A stretch of DNA of 64,000 nt from Lotus japonicus (GCF_012489685.1 NC_080043.1:2978501-3042500), one strand, 5' to 3'. Positions 1 through 12,928 are shown, counted from the first letter of the stretch. A program made the numbers and translations. Notes: generated by a model not told the origin, from the sequence alone.

Positions 1-300
1 TTATATTTGAATTATAAATTATTATATAAGTAGATAAGTAGCTTTAAATAATAGGAGATGAAAATAAAAAATTAATCTTTTACTATTAAAAAAATCAATA
101 TTTATAATCAATGTTTTTCACTTAGTTGTGACACGTGATAAACAATAAAAATTAACTAAATTAAAAATATTATTATTTTAAAAAAACTTTATATTTAAAT
201 TTTTATATAAGTAGATAAATAATTTTTAAATAATAGGAGATGAAAATATTAAATTAGTCTATTATTATTAATAAATCAATATTTGTAAGTGAGTAGTCTA
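1..300. repeat. AT-rich imperfect tandem duplication
   Basis: Two stretches, about 1-115 and 187-290, share the same order of words, including a run near 26 and 212 (tataagtagataa) and taataggagatgaaaat, followed in both by a run ending in aaatcaatattt. The repeat period is about 185 bp and the copies have diverged. The left copy may be cut by the window edge. I see no coding potential here or onward to about 420. Confidence 0.5.
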
Positions 301-504
301 TTTTACTATTTATGAATAATAATTTTATTTATTTTTTATTTTAGTTAAATTAATATTTTTATATTTATTAATTAATATTATTATAAGTTATAAATTATAT
401 AATAATAAAATAAATTAATTTGGAGTTAGGATACTGAAAGAAAATATATAACTGGTATCCTATCCTGCTCTATCCTAGCTCCCCCTCAGGATAACTTTTA
501 CACA

Positions 505-632
505 TGACTGACATGATAGGATAGGAGACAGGATAGTGTTATCATATTCTGCTGGCGCAACAAACAACAGATAACAACAGGATATGATTATTATCCTGTC
601 TTATCCTATCCTGTCCTGGTCACCAAACGGGC
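505..632. repeat. MITE copy A (GATAGGATA family)
   Basis: An inverted-repeat unit built on gataggatagga and its complement, with a conserved core (ggcgcaacaaacaacagata) and an end reading ggtcaccaaacgggccc. The same unit recurs at about 8890-9030 with roughly 85 percent identity by eye. A terminus of the GGGCCCGTTTGG type is common among small Tourist-like plant MITEs; that class assignment is inference. Confidence 0.6.
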
Positions 633-1915
633 CCTTAAATTTTACTTGAATAGAGAAGAATGTAGTTAATAGAGAAGATGTGTAGTTGGTTGATATATGA
701 GAGGTGATAAGTGAGAGAAAATTTATTAAATGAGGGTATAGTTGGAAAAAATTAGTAAAAAAATGCATTGGTTTTCTAAAACAACAAACATTTTGAGATA
801 TTGAAAGAAGTCCAAAACAACAAACTTTGTGAAACGGAGGGAGTATCATTCAAAATTTAATTTTACTCTATGAAAATTGATTCTGAAGTTCTCAATTAGA
901 AACCAATGCATTTATACAACTCCTTTGAAGTATCATTAATTGTTTTTACTTTTTCCATAATATATTGATTATAGTTCATGAACTATTTAATATTTAGCAT
1001 GCTTAAAAGGTTCTCGAAAATTTTCCCATGTAGCAAATAAAAAGGTTCTCATAACAAAATCCACTTTAACTTGTCTGCTTCTTTTTTTAGCTTGAGCCTT
1101 GAAGGGTACATCAGAATATGACCACTTCAAATGAGTAATGATACATTCACATCTTACTTTCTTTCTTATCTCATTTCCACATATTTTTCTTCATAATTCT
1201 ATGCATTTTACGTCAAATCACAAATCGTATCACATATTTTTCTCATTTCTCTTCCTATTTGCCTAATGTGGAAGTGGAAATGTGATGTTAACACAATATT
1301 ATTCCTTAATTTTTTTTGGTACATGAGGAATGTATTATTCCTTAATTTGTACTAAGAGTTATTGCATTTTTTTCATGATTTTTTTCCCTTACAACCACGT
1401 TTACTTCAATTTCCTCTTTCTTTTTATCTCCTTTCCCACCAAATAACTTGTCATATGTTATATTTGAATATTGTGTCTCACTTTTCCTATTTTTTTCACT
1501 ATCCCTCTTCCGATCCCCTGACTCTTGCGCATAAAAAAAATGAGAGCATGATTTTCGTTTGTACTATATATGAGATGTGGTTATATATCCACAATATATT
1601 TTAAAGATAATAAATAACAATAATAATAATAATGTTTTAACAATAATAATATTTCCCTTTCCATGTATACTGCACAAATTAAAAACAAGAGCTTCCAACT
1701 CTGATCTATAAGATTTGTGGAATCTGTGTCCAGAAGTTGATATTCCCCTAAAAAGGGGAACACGTGATAATTAAGTAATCCAGCCATTAATCACTACCTT
1801 TGACCGCGTCTGGTGGCAATTTTCTAAAGTTCATATGTACCTCTCTTTTGGACACATCATAAATAATATTAAGGAAAAAACTGCTTTTAAATCAGTACTA
1901 GCTTATTTTGATAAC
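633..1915. other. Intergenic, no gene seen
   Basis: AT-rich sequence with short open frames that lack similarity to anything I recognise. A short AAT microsatellite lies near 1615-1632. Confidence 0.5.
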
Positions 1916-2640
1916 TTTTTTTATTAAAGGAAAATTTTGAAGGCAATCATTACATTACGATCGATCAATAAACCAAAGTTAGGACAAATCTCCTCAACCC
2001 AAACAGAGCTAGAGGAAAAATGAAATTATTATGGCTGCAAACAAAAGAAAAATCAATAAACTCAAAACACATGGAAAGCTTCACACAATCTCTAACAAAT
2101 GATCCTAAATATGTGAGACCAAGAAAGACAAGGTCATAACTCAATAACCTAGCTATAAGCAATCAATCTCAAAATAGACATGACAAAAACAAAAGTCCAA
2201 GAGAGCAACATCGCCCAATGACAAGTCAGCGCCTATGCTACCGTCTGAGAGAGCACATAGGTAGGAGCACAAGTAACCGCAGCTAAACCAACACCATCAT
2301 GATCTCTAACACAACCAAAAATAGCCAAGCCAGAACCCAAAATTGAAGCATCAAAGATCACTTGATAACGCCTTCTGGAGTGCGCGACCAACTCCCATGA
2401 AGAGGGTGACGATGACTCGCTATAAAACACAAGGCAAATGTCTCAGAGAATCCACCATGTTCAACACTCACAGGATTGACCACCCATCAAGCTGAAACAA
2501 CACTCGATTTCAAGACTCCCATATAAGGAACAAAATAATGGCAAATTAATGTTGGACACTCACCCTATCCAAAGCCTCCAGAAGATCATGAACAATAGTG
2601 ACACAAACCACAGTTGCCTCGCATGAATGCAACCAAAAAC
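1916..2640 (-). pseudogene. LINE relic, RNase H end of ORF2
   Basis: Read on the minus strand, the open frame at 2430-2233 contains VIFDASILGSGLAIFGCVRD, which fits the start of the RNase H domain that ends ORF2 of plant L1-type LINEs (the first catalytic Asp in a V-x-x-D-A-S context). Further downstream in broken frames is a typical C-terminal region, and the element ends at a short T-run on the + strand (1916-1922), which is the poly-A tail in the element's orientation. Upstream, about 2450-2640, are broken remnants that fit the zinc-knuckle (zf-RVT) segment. Several stops interrupt it, so it is an old 5'-truncated copy. Confidence 0.6.
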
Positions 2641-2941
2641 ATATGCTCCAAAGTTCTCATGCTTCAAAGCACATAAGTATCTCAAATTAACTTTTGAATA
2701 AATGCATATATGATAAAGGCTTATTGTCATAAGCGCTTAATTAATATCCGCAATGTTCCTACAACGAAATGCATGCATAATGCAGCCGAATGAATTAATA
2801 CTATTAAATTTATATTTTGATTCCTAATTAAATTAAACTTAGTACTAGAAACATTCTAAGAACAATGCATTAAGGATCTAAAAGACAACTTACAAACTTT
2901 GAATGATCGAAAATTTTATAAGACAACTAGTTAATAAATTA

Positions 2942-3075
2942 CCTAGTGTATGTTTGTGGTCCCATAATTTCTTTTAAGAGTATAAATCACGTTTGATGTG
3001 AAGCTCCTAAAACAGTTTTTGAGTATGATAATTGATTTTGAAAATAAAAAATGGTGATACAAACATGCTATCTGT
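2942..3075. repeat. Possible small MITE
   Basis: The two ends are loosely inverted: gtgtatgtttgtgg at the left and gatacaaacatgcta at the right. There is no coding content, and I did not find a clear target duplication. Confidence 0.3.
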
Positions 3076-3737
3076 TAGCTAGCTGCAGCTTGTACTTTTA
3101 TTACGGGGGGTATAAAATTCTTTACCAAGAGTGGGTGCATGGGGCCGGAAAATTAAACCTCACATGAACAAGAGCAAATTAATTATGCATAGTTTAAGGA
3201 ATGTACAGTCTGTAATTAAATTAAACGATGTTATTGTTGAGTGCCAAGTTGCTGGAAGAACACACACCTTTGCATTGAAGATAATAATATTTACAATAAT
3301 GATGTGATCATATGTCACAATATCATGGCCATCCTTGTCTTCCCGCCATGGCCACCCTTGTCTTCCCCTTAAGTCTACGTACCTTTAATAAGATACTTTT
3401 GATTCAAGATTTAACTTTATTGATGCATGAAACATATCCAATAAAACAGACACATTTCCTAGTTGTTAGAGCTCATCAAATAAAAAAGGCTAGCACCCTA
3501 AATCACACATTTCAAACGATTCTAGTATTATATATGAATGTACACCTCACTTTGTCTTCCATCTTATTTTCACATATTTTTCTTTCTATTCTTCTCTGCA
3601 TTTCCTGTCACACCACAAATCATATCACTCATTTTTCTCTCATTTCTACCTTATCTCATAAGGTGGAGGTGGAATTGGTTTGTCAATTAAACATTATTCC
3701 ATACTAAATTAATATAAAATTAATTTTATATTACAAC

Positions 3738-4070
3738 TGAAACAAGGGTGGCCAAACGGGCTAGACCCACTAACAACTCGTCTAAAATAGGTCAATCTGC
3801 TCCGGCTCGCATTTAAGAAGTGGGTTTGATAATATACTCGGCTTCGTTTTGAAACGGGCTGGAAAATTAGCCCGCCAAAAATAAAAATATGAATTGTGAG
3901 TAATTACATTTAAAAGTGGTGGGTTGATCCACTTAAAGCCGACAGATTGACAAAGACCCATCTAAAATAGCTTAACAATAGGAAAATATTACAAAAAATA
4001 ATGTAAAAATATTAAACTTCAAAAAGTAAATAAATTAACCAACCCGACGGGCTAACCAGCCTCGTGCATG
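3738..4070. repeat. Degenerate hAT-like repeat
   Basis: It begins with caagggtggccaaacgggc and is rich in short gcccg/cgggc words, like the non-autonomous hAT-type elements seen better preserved at 12396 and 32860 in this window. The right end is not recognisable and no target duplication was found. Confidence 0.35.
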
Positions 4071-4291
4071 TTCTTCTAGTTGGAATCAGACTAGGAGGTT
4101 CTCCTAGTATTAGCGGTAGAGCACGACCTGGGTTGGTGGTGAGTGCATGGTAGAGCTTCTTGTACCATAACATGAGATACCCTAAAGACACTCTTTGACG
4201 CTCAAGTTAGTGTGAGAGTAGGGAGAGAATCCATGAATCTAAGTGGAACTCAAAGATATGATGGAATGAGTAGTAGCTTGTTAAGTAACTC

Positions 4292-4433
4292 CATGAGGGT
4301 TAGCTCAAGTGATAAGAGCTATGTGACATAAAGGTTGGGGTGAATGAAGGGGAAGGGTGAAGGGTTCGAACCATGAGGAGGGACTAATTTACTAACATTA
4401 CAGACAACTAACATTTGTCTATCAAAAAAAAAA
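4292..4433 (+). mobile_element. tRNA-derived SINE
   Basis: An A-box-like run (ttagctcaagtgataag, from 4300) and a good B box (ggttcgaacc, about 4363-4372) are spaced as in a tRNA-type RNA polymerase III promoter. The unit ends in a poly-A tail at 4424-4433. It does not fold into a full tRNA, which points to a tRNA-derived SINE rather than a tRNA gene. Flanking duplications were not clear. Confidence 0.6.
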
Positions 4434-5420
4434 CATCACACCTGTATTTATAGGCTCAATGCACTTCGTCATTACGATTGTAAGTTTAAGGGAAGTCCTG
4501 TTGAGGGAGCTTCCAAGCGCATGGTTGGCCTCTTACCACCTTGCTTTAATTTGCTCATTGTATATGATCAGCCTTTTCACGGTCGCTCGAACACCAGCTT
4601 GAACGAGATGTTCCTTCACTAAATCATCTAGTCCATCCTTATGGCACATGCTTAAGAGTCGGTCCTTTGCATCGGATGCGATGTTATTGGGCCTTTGGGC
4701 TTAAAAGTGTGTCAGAACAACCCGCTCAGCCATCAATGTGCTTCTTGGTAGGTTAGGTAGCACGAGTCAAAGCAAGTTGGTGTGTTTGGAAATTCAATCT
4801 GACCTAGCCCGTTGACTTGGCAGGTGTAACCCATTTTGTCATTTTTGACTCATTGAAAACATGATCCACATCATGTTTAGATACATATTCTTAACGATAT
4901 AAACGAATGTTGATACTTAGATTAAAAGTGAGTAATTTTTTTATAAATCCAGATAAAATTCCATTTACTTTGCAATCAAATGTTATCTAAACAAACACTA
5001 ATTCATCTCCAAATTAAATACACATGTAATTACTTACCACTCTCAAAAGACAAAACCGTGGTAAATTTGGCAAGCCAGCAACAAATCATGTTCAAGTTTC
5101 ACCAACTTGTTGAAAAAACTTTCTTCATCTGCTCATGTCCTCCAACATGCACATCTCTTAACACAAATGCAGGTCCCACCACTCTGCATGCATGACACGT
5201 GTACAAGCTAGCCCACCCCAGAATGAGCAAAGGAGGATCCATTATAAGGCCTACAACTCTTGCAGTCCCACTACAGCTTTTAGCCCTTTTCCACAAACCC
5301 TAACAACTGGGCCACCACACCACAGAGGGTACATCACTGCATCTCCCACATTAAATTCACCACCTCAGTGTAGTCCTACTTCACCATTTTCTGCTCACAC
5401 ACACCATTCTTTTCACACTT

Positions 5421-5428
5421 TTATATAA
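5421..5428 (+). promoter_or_regulatory. Putative TATA box of the MYB gene
   Basis: The motif ttatataa lies about 150 bp upstream of the MYB start codon, preceded by a pyrimidine-rich stretch. Its position fits a TATA box with a leader of roughly 115-125 nt. The transcription start itself cannot be seen from sequence. Confidence 0.5.
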
Positions 5429-5576
5429 CCTCTTCAAACCTAGGGCTATAGCTAGCTAGAGCCTATAGCTTTGTGATCCCTTTCATCTTTGTTTCTTTTT
5501 TGATTTTTGATATAATACCAAAACTGTTCTTTGTGTTTTCCCATTGGTTTGTACTAGCTAGTGCCTTGACACAATC

Positions 5577-7031
5577 ATGGGGCATCACTCTTGCTGCAAC
5601 AAGCAGAAGGTCAAAAGAGGGCTTTGGTCACCTGAAGAAGATGAAAAGCTCATCAACTACATCACTACCTATGGACATGGTTGTTGGAGTTCTGTCCCAA
5701 AACTTGCAGGCAATCATTACATTATAACCCTTTATATATTCTCTCTTTGTTTTCATTTAATTTCTTCATTCTTTGGTTCTTCTCAAATTAAGCCTTATTC
5801 TCATGAGCTTCTTCCTATGTAATGTAAGTGCAGGACTTCAAAGGTGTGGAAAGAGTTGCAGATTAAGATGGATAAATTATCTAAGACCTGATTTGAAACG
5901 TGGAAGCTTCTCTCCTCAAGAAGCAGCCCTCATCATAGAACTTCATAGTATTCTAGGCAACAGGTACATATTGGTAGTGGTAGCTAAGTGTTTTTTTTCC
6001 TTCTTAATTTTCTTCCTTGATGTTTACATGAATGTTTGAAAATTCTCCTACAATCTGAAAACAAAATCAATTTTGGGAAAAATGCATCTAAGTCACTTAC
6101 GAATTCCAAAATTATTTTCTGAGAAAAGAGAACTTCATCAAAACATATGCTATACATGATCAACATCTCAACATTATACATCAAAAGGTTTTTCTTTTCT
6201 TTATTTACTTTTCTGAACAAGAGAGTTTGATTGGACAGGTGGGCTCAAATTGCCAAGCACCTACCAGGAAGAACAGATAATGAGGTGAAGAACTTTTGGA
6301 ATTCCAGCATAAAGAAGAAGCTACTTTCTCATGATGTTGTTCCTTCTATATCCTCCACATTTTCTGATTTTCATGGACCAGGCAATGGCTCCTTGGAAAG
6401 TTTCTTCCCTTTAACTGATCACAACCCTATGATCCTAAACCCCCACCATAATCACCTTGACCAGCTATACCTTCCCTTTCCACCGCCAATCCTACCAAGT
6501 TTTGATCAGAATGAGAATATCAAGATAGACATTAACAATTACAATGCCAATTTCCTACATATTCAGAATCCAATGCCACAATCAGTACCAATATCCAATA
6601 TTCCATCTTCTTTTGAAGATACATGGTCATTGGTTCATCTTAACCCAACTCAAGAAAACCAAATTGCCAAAAGTGACACCACCCCACATTACATTATTGA
6701 GAACTACATCAATCCAAGTACATGGCAGCACTATGAAAGTCAGTTGGTGGAACCAATTCTGCCAAACATCTGTGAGGAAATTAAGGATAAAGTTTTTAGC
6801 CAATCATTTTCTTCTGCTTCACAAGAATATGAGGCTCTTGCAAAAGTTCAGTGTTTTACACCTGCCAATTGTGCACAAGATCAAATTGTAGCAGTCAATC
6901 AAGTGGAGGACATTGGTGCCCTTATGCCATCGTTGCCATCCTCAACAACATCTTCATCACCAGCAGCATCATTCTATCAAGCAGACAAAGTACTCACAAA
7001 ACCTACCATTCCTTCAACTTGGGAGTCTTGA
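5577..7031 (+). CDS. MYB26: R2R3-MYB transcription factor, MYB26-like
   Basis: Three exons, 5577-5709, 5834-5963 and 6239-7031, join in frame to give 351 residues. The start [20 protein letters not shown] is characteristic of the MYB26 group. Repeat R2 has tryptophans at 17, 37 and 57; R3 has Phe70 in place of the first Trp, then Trp89 and Trp108. R3 ends in [15 protein letters not shown] see no bHLH-binding signature in R3. The C-terminal two thirds are Pro/Asn/Ser-rich and low in order, as expected for an activation region. In Arabidopsis, MYB26 (MALE STERILE 35) drives secondary wall thickening in the anther endothecium and is needed for dehiscence; the same role here is inferred from similarity. 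Intron 1 starts with GC rather than GT. The close paralogue MYB67 is the main alternative identity. Confidence 0.9.
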
Positions 7032-8889
7032 ACTTTTTCTTTTTGTTTAATACAGGCATCCTCCTCAGAGTCAATTCTGTTCAAGCTGAAGTATCTATAT
7101 TTTGGTGAGACTAGTTCTCCAAATGCAGTTATTTTTCAAACACAAGACTCAAATCTGAAATTCATACACAAAACTCATATTTGAAACCTCATCTGAGGGA
7201 AATCAATCAAACATGTACCGAGTCTTGAACATTAGTACTGCATTTATAGTAGGTTAATTAATATTCTATGTGTATATAATTGAGCAGTGGGGGGAGTACC
7301 TATATATCTGATGAGATCAATATTGATTCCTTGCATTTAATTATCTCTTGAACTTTTCCAATAAGAGGGTGTGTAGATTCCTATTGGCAAACCTGAGCCT
7401 TGCTAGTTCAGGCTGTTTCATTAATCCATGCTTGCTGCAGTTCCATTAATATGGTTTGGTTCTTTCACATGTTTGTTGACTAAAAGTATCAGTTTGTGTA
7501 TGATTTCTTTGATCTTTTGTGAAGCACCGTATATTGTATAACAATTATATACCTAGTTTCTGTACTTTACGTTGACACATTGTTTTGTTGCTATCTTTGA
7601 TCTCTCTCTGACATTTACCATTTATCATTTGTGGATGACTACGTCAAACAAAGAGACAAATGGCCTTACAGACACACCATGGTCAACCATGTGGGTACAT
7701 GAGAGGCCAAATTAAACCGCCAAATTGCCCTTAAATTTGAACTAGCTTGGAGGCTAGCTAGCTAGGGATGTTCTTACTTCTTACACTTCATTTGATTCAT
7801 AAGAATTAAACAATCATGGACTTGAAAAATAAAATTAGATAAAACAATCACAAACTATTCACATAATTATGTTACAAAATTAATTTTGACTTTAGATTAA
7901 ACTGATTAAATATTGCACCATCGTGATACTTATTTGGCATCTTCAATTGCTCCAAATTTGCTTTTCTCAAATAGAAACAAAGTCCAAGACATATATATAT
8001 CATACTGTTTATTTCTCCAGTTTGGCAGCATATTTAAGGGTCCATGAGTCTTGACATTTGCTTTAGCGGGGATCATCTGGCTTATAAAATGGTTAAACTT
8101 TTAATTAAGAAAAAGAATGAGGAACAAAATGTCGGTTTCAAGCTTTTTATTGATGGGAAAAGAGAGGCAAGAAAAATATGAGATTAAATTAATTTACAGT
8201 GGGAATACACACACAAAGGATTTGCATCAAAGGCTTGGATATATGAAACTTTTCCTATTTACGACCAATTCATTAATCCTCATCTATACAACAACAAATG
8301 AGTAGATGCGTATCCAATATTATTTTGTGGAGGGACTGAAACTAAATAATAAAAAATTATAATCAATAGTACGTATTAGACATACTTTAAATAAGAAAAT
8401 TTATACTTAAATTCCTGCAATCGTACTCTCTTCTTTTCATGAAAATACTTATCTACTTAGCCTTTTTCGATCCATAACTTTAGAGTCTCCTCTCAGGTAC
8501 TCTTTTCCTCTCAACTCCCTTTCCGTATGTACAATAGTTATTATTCGTTTAATAAGGGAAGGTGGGAGTGACAAAAATAATGAAGTTAATCATAGCCTAG
8601 AATAAGGAATAATTATTTGTTCACACCTCAAAATGAGGTAGAGGGAGGCGGAGGTGGAGAGAGATAGGAAGAAAAGAAAAAGTAAGAGAAATAAATTATA
8701 AGATGTGATAGATTATAAGATGAGAGATATGGAAATAAAAATATGTGAAAATGAAGTGTATAAAAAATGAGGTGTGTATATATCATTATTGATAGAAATA
8801 ATAAGGGTTCTTGAGGGTAAAGATTGGATAGCTAGGACCAAAGCATTGGTCCTTCTAAGGTACTAAATTTAGTGGCCAAGTAGACCCTG
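7032..8889. other. MYB 3' flank and intergenic DNA
   Basis: The first few hundred bases are probably the 3' untranslated region and downstream flank of the MYB gene. The rest is AT-rich with no gene or clear repeat that I can identify. Confidence 0.5.
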
Positions 8890-9030
8890 ATGGACAGGAT
8901 AGGATATGAGATAGGATATGAGACAAGATATTGTTAGCATACCTTGTTGGCGCAACAAACAACAGATAGCAACAAGATATGATTATTATCCCGTCATATC
9001 CTATCATGTCCTGACCACCAAATTGGCCAT
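8890..9030. repeat. MITE copy B (GATAGGATA family)
   Basis: Second copy of the unit at 505-632. It has the same core (ggcgcaacaaacaacagata) with inverted arms, ggacaggataggatatgag at the left and catatcctatcatgtcctg at the right, making the inverted-repeat structure clearer than in copy A. Confidence 0.65.
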
Positions 9031-10020
9031 AAAAGTTGTCTCCATTTTCCGCTTCTTCAACACAACAAGATTCATTGAATGCGTCTCAATATGTTACGTC
9101 AAAAATCTAAAACTTAAGCTCAATGAAGTTGAACGTGAGAGGTCTAGAAAAAAGGCTTCAATTCTGAGCTTAGATCTCTTAGGCAGAAAGCTTTGGACCT
9201 TAGAGGCTAAGTGTTCTCAGACTGAGAATGCAACTTCTTCAGCCATTAATTCTTTGAAGGAAAAAGAGGAACAATTTTCTCAACCGCAACAAGATCTCAC
9301 AACAAACATGGAGAAGTTGATTTTAGTAACCTAAAAAAAGGACAATGGTCTTGCCTTTGCCTAGGACGTGAAGAAAAAGAACGAGACGATTCAAGCATCT
9401 TTTATGGACGCAAATGCCTAGATTTGCAAATTAAAGGGAATGGCATGGCGTGGCCTAATATTCAAAATGTCGTTGAGAAATAAGTCATCTTGAATCCTTG
9501 CCTCAAAAGAGAAGGTGCCTTGACAAAGAAAACCGTTCGAGCTGGAGTGATTGGTTAATTGATCAAGAGCGTTTGCGTTCCTTGCCAAGACACTATTCCC
9601 CTGCCTTAGTAATTTAAGTACTAATCTTAAGTTGGTTTTGGCCTTAATAGTCATCTATTTTGTACTCAATATCTCCTTAATGATTATAAATTTTGCTATT
9701 TGTTTCCTTTATCCCAAGCATATTCTATGATTTCACGCTTGGTGAGCAATGAGAACGACGTAGATTCAAAAACCTAGCAGAAGTATGGTCTTGTAACAAC
9801 CTCACCGCTATGTGTATAGTAAATCAAAAGTCCTTCATACAAGATTAGACCTTCCCCTTTATAGCGGGTGGTCAAAACCATAATCTTATCTCTTTTATGG
9901 ACTTTTGGGCCTCATAACTCTCGACCCAAGAGCCCCACATAACCTGGGCTCGCCCTTAGACAAGCGCTGCCTAAAACCTCCTAAGTGTCTATTCTGATTA
10001 TGAGAAGGTGGCCCTCAATA
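9031..10020. other. Intergenic, possible retroelement debris
   Basis: A frame across 9100-9334 encodes a Lys/Glu-rich, coiled-coil-like stretch (EVERERSRKKASIL and onward) broken by stops on both sides. The DNA around 9790-9990 has the mixed composition of LTR sequence. I could not pair it with a second LTR or name a family. Confidence 0.25.
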
Positions 10021-10237
10021 AGATATATGTTGAATGACCCGCGAGGTATGCTTCTCCTCTCACCAAAGTCACAACTGCTTTGTTGGAGAAGCTTCGCCCG
10101 ACCACTCGTAGTGTTATTTTGGATCAAGTCACTTCCTGGGCAAATGCTTCGTTAGCTAAAGGGATCACCCAATCTACTATGGTTAAGATTTATAAATACT
10201 ATAATGCTAAGATTACATTTGGCGCATTCACATAAGT
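10021..10237 (+). pseudogene. Unidentified coding remnant
   Basis: A frame with one stop reads through about 70 codons (for example TKVTTALLEKLRPTTRSV, then SWANASLAKGITQSTMVK) and ends at a TAA near 10235. It has no start codon. Its composition looks protein-coding compared with the surrounding DNA, and a decayed retroelement gag-like gene is one possibility. I do not recognise the family. Confidence 0.25.
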
Positions 10238-10769
10238 GGACGAATATAATCTGTATAAAGCATAAAGTCATAACTCGTACCTATAATATTCTATAACTTT
10301 GTTAAAGTTTTATTGAACTTACACCACTTAATTTGACTGAGATTGAAGATTGTGTTTCTTCAACAATACAAATCTCTTCTACACCTTCATCTATGTGTTT
10401 TAAATGTTATATTAAGTTCCAAATCTGGGAATAGTTGTTAAGATTCCAGTAATCTTCTTGATTCTTAATATGGGTCCAGTACTCTGTTCTTTGCGTTTAG
10501 CCCCTTGCTGTCTTTTACATGTCCCGTGGTGATTAATAACTGCCTAATGGTGATTACTTCCTTTATTGTTCAAAGCATAGATTCTCATATTAAAAAGTTC
10601 CCCTTAATTTATCACACATTTGCATTGCCGTCAATAGTTCAAGATCATAAAGCAGAAAATGACTGAAAGAACTCATAACACGTTTCCCAAAATAGGATAA
10701 AAAAGTTATAATTATTTTCACCTTGCTTTCCCCAAACTTTATCAATGATCAGATTAAAAGAGCATTGCT

Positions 10770-10771
<2 letters not shown>

Positions 10772-10818
<47 letters not shown>
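10772..10818. repeat. (AT)n microsatellite
   Basis: An uninterrupted run of about 22 AT units. Such runs are length-variable in plants. Confidence 0.95.
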
Positions 10819-10819
<1 letters not shown>

Positions 10820-12387
10820 TGGGGTAGCATATGGAATCTTCTGCAAAGAATCTAAGGGAGACATAAACTCTTTCAAGTTTCAATCATAAGCTGATTTTAT
10901 GCATACCAATCCGCTCCATAAGTTGAATAATCTTTGAATCAGTGTGAACTTTCATCATTCATTTACAATCTAAAAGAAAGTTCAATAATTTGAAGGGCCC
11001 ATAACTCTGGAAGTGATGGACTACTATGGCATAAGGGGTCTGCATTATTTTTGCATTCCAATCAATTTGCATCACTCAGAATCTTAGAAAGCATTGTTTC
11101 TCATGGGCCAACCATCTTCAGAATCATTTCATTTTCTTTTGAAGGCTTTTCTTCTTCACAGGGATTAAGCAAGAAAGTAATGTGGGAAAATAAATTAAAT
11201 TAAAGGCTACTTTTTCACTCTATAACCTCTAAATTTGCACATCAATGTGACATGATTTTTTTTTCACTTTCTCTTTTCTTGATACCCGGGGCATCCCTCT
11301 TTCTTTGATTTGTTTTTGGTTTTTCATGTTTCATGACCCCTTTCCAGACCAGAGGATGATAATTGAAGGAAGAAGATAGAATATTCAAGGCCAGTTAATA
11401 TATTAAATTTACTCTTATTATACATCAATGAATTGACATTGGAGACAAAACACATTGCAACCAGCTTCAAACGTGTAGTAGTACAGTGACCCTGGAGTGG
11501 AGTCCATCTTTCGCAAGTTGGAAGATTGAGAAGACTAAAATTTATTTGAATTCAATTAACCCCTCCTTTGTGTTGGGAATCTAGGTGTGGATAAGTATCA
11601 CTATTCACTAAGTATATGAAATGTCTTTGAAGCTTTTGCGTGAAAGACATTAAGGATGTTTATATAATTTTATAGATATATCTTTTTTTTCTTTCTACTC
11701 ACTTTTCTTTTCACTTTCTTTCCTACCAAACAACTTAACAAATCATCTGATTTTCTATTCTTTTTCTTTCTTTCTTCTCCTTTTCTTTCTTCTCACTTTT
11801 CTCTTCTAGCCAAATAAACAAAATGAGTGACATTTTTCACTCTTTTTCATGATAAAGTTAAAACATTTGAAATAACCAATTAAAATAGGAGGATTAGCAA
11901 TTCATGGAGGGACAGGTAAGGCAAAATTTGTGAAGCAATATCTCGTAATTTTGTACAAATCAAATTAGTACCAAACATCATGATGATATATTGTTGTCTG
12001 CTCTGTGCATCCATTCATCCATATAAACAAGCAGGATTTGTGTCCCATTGGCATCCTGCAACAAAGTCAAAAAAATAGTGAGGATAGAGAAGATCGAGGC
12101 CCAGCTCATAACACTGCTACTTGATGACTCTAGTCGGCCCAAGATAATTATAACCTTTGCCCTACTTCTTTTACAATAAAAAACTCATCCAATGTAACAA
12201 ACTATTACCAATGGAGTACAACATTTTTTTTTGTTACATGAGGAAAAAAAATAATAGGGAAGAGAATAGATATCGGACTCTTTGTCTATCCGTAAAAAAT
12301 ACTTATTGCAGGTTTAGTAAATAGTAATACTTGTAAATATTATCGGTATGATTGTGGAAATGCATATTTGCAGAACTCAGACAGCTT
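10819..12387. other. Intergenic, no gene seen
   Basis: AT-rich DNA with pyrimidine-rich low-complexity tracts near 11690-11815. No coding exon or repeat family was recognised. Confidence 0.5.
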
Positions 12388-12395
12388 CATACTTG

Positions 12396-12920
12396 TAGAA
12401 CGGTCAAAACGGGTCAACCTAACCATCCACACTGACATGTCACGGGTTTCTAGGAAAGCGGGTTGAGTCAGCTCGGCTCATTTTTGACAAGCTAGAAAAA
12501 TATCAACTTGGCTCGACCCCTCAGCGGATTGCCGGACGAATTTCTAGAAGAAAATAAAATCTAAAAAATTAGAAAAAATTATTGAAAGGGTTATAAAAAA
12601 CTACTTATACCAAACTTATATAGTGCATTCACCAAATTCAACTCTCTAAGAACATAATATTACGTTCAAAAAAAAGAACATTATATTATTGAAACATTCT
12701 ATAAAAAAAATTAAAAAGACATTCGGCATGTGGGCCAGTCTAACTCAACCGCACACCCGCCAGTCTAACTCAACCGCACACCCGTTTGACTTGCAGTCTA
12801 GATGAGCTCGGTCAGTCTAACACGGGGACTACACGAGCTGAATTTTGACCAACCCAACCTACCAACGAGCCAGATTGGGTCGGGTTGGCTCGTGGGTTGC
12901 GAGCCAAATTGACAGCTCTA
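12396..12920. mobile_element. Non-autonomous hAT-type element with 8-bp TSD
   Basis: The left end tagaacggtcaaaacgggtc and the complement of the right end, tagagctgtcaatttggctc, form imperfect terminal inverted repeats. The element is flanked by the identical 8-bp duplication catacttg at 12388-12395 and 12921-12928. An 8-bp duplication and TAGAG-type ends fit the hAT superfamily. The interior (525 bp in total) has no transposase and includes a short direct duplication of gtctaactcaaccgcacacc near 12740-12785. Confidence 0.85.
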
Positions 12921-12928
12921 CATACTTG

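Noticed and set aside
4292..4433. A possible tRNA gene
   Set aside because: A and B boxes are present, but no cloverleaf can be formed and an A-tail follows, so it is called a SINE.
5773..6039. An 88-codon frame starting in MYB intron 1
   Set aside because: It only reads through exon 2 with intron sequence on each side. The conserved MYB repeats require the spliced model.
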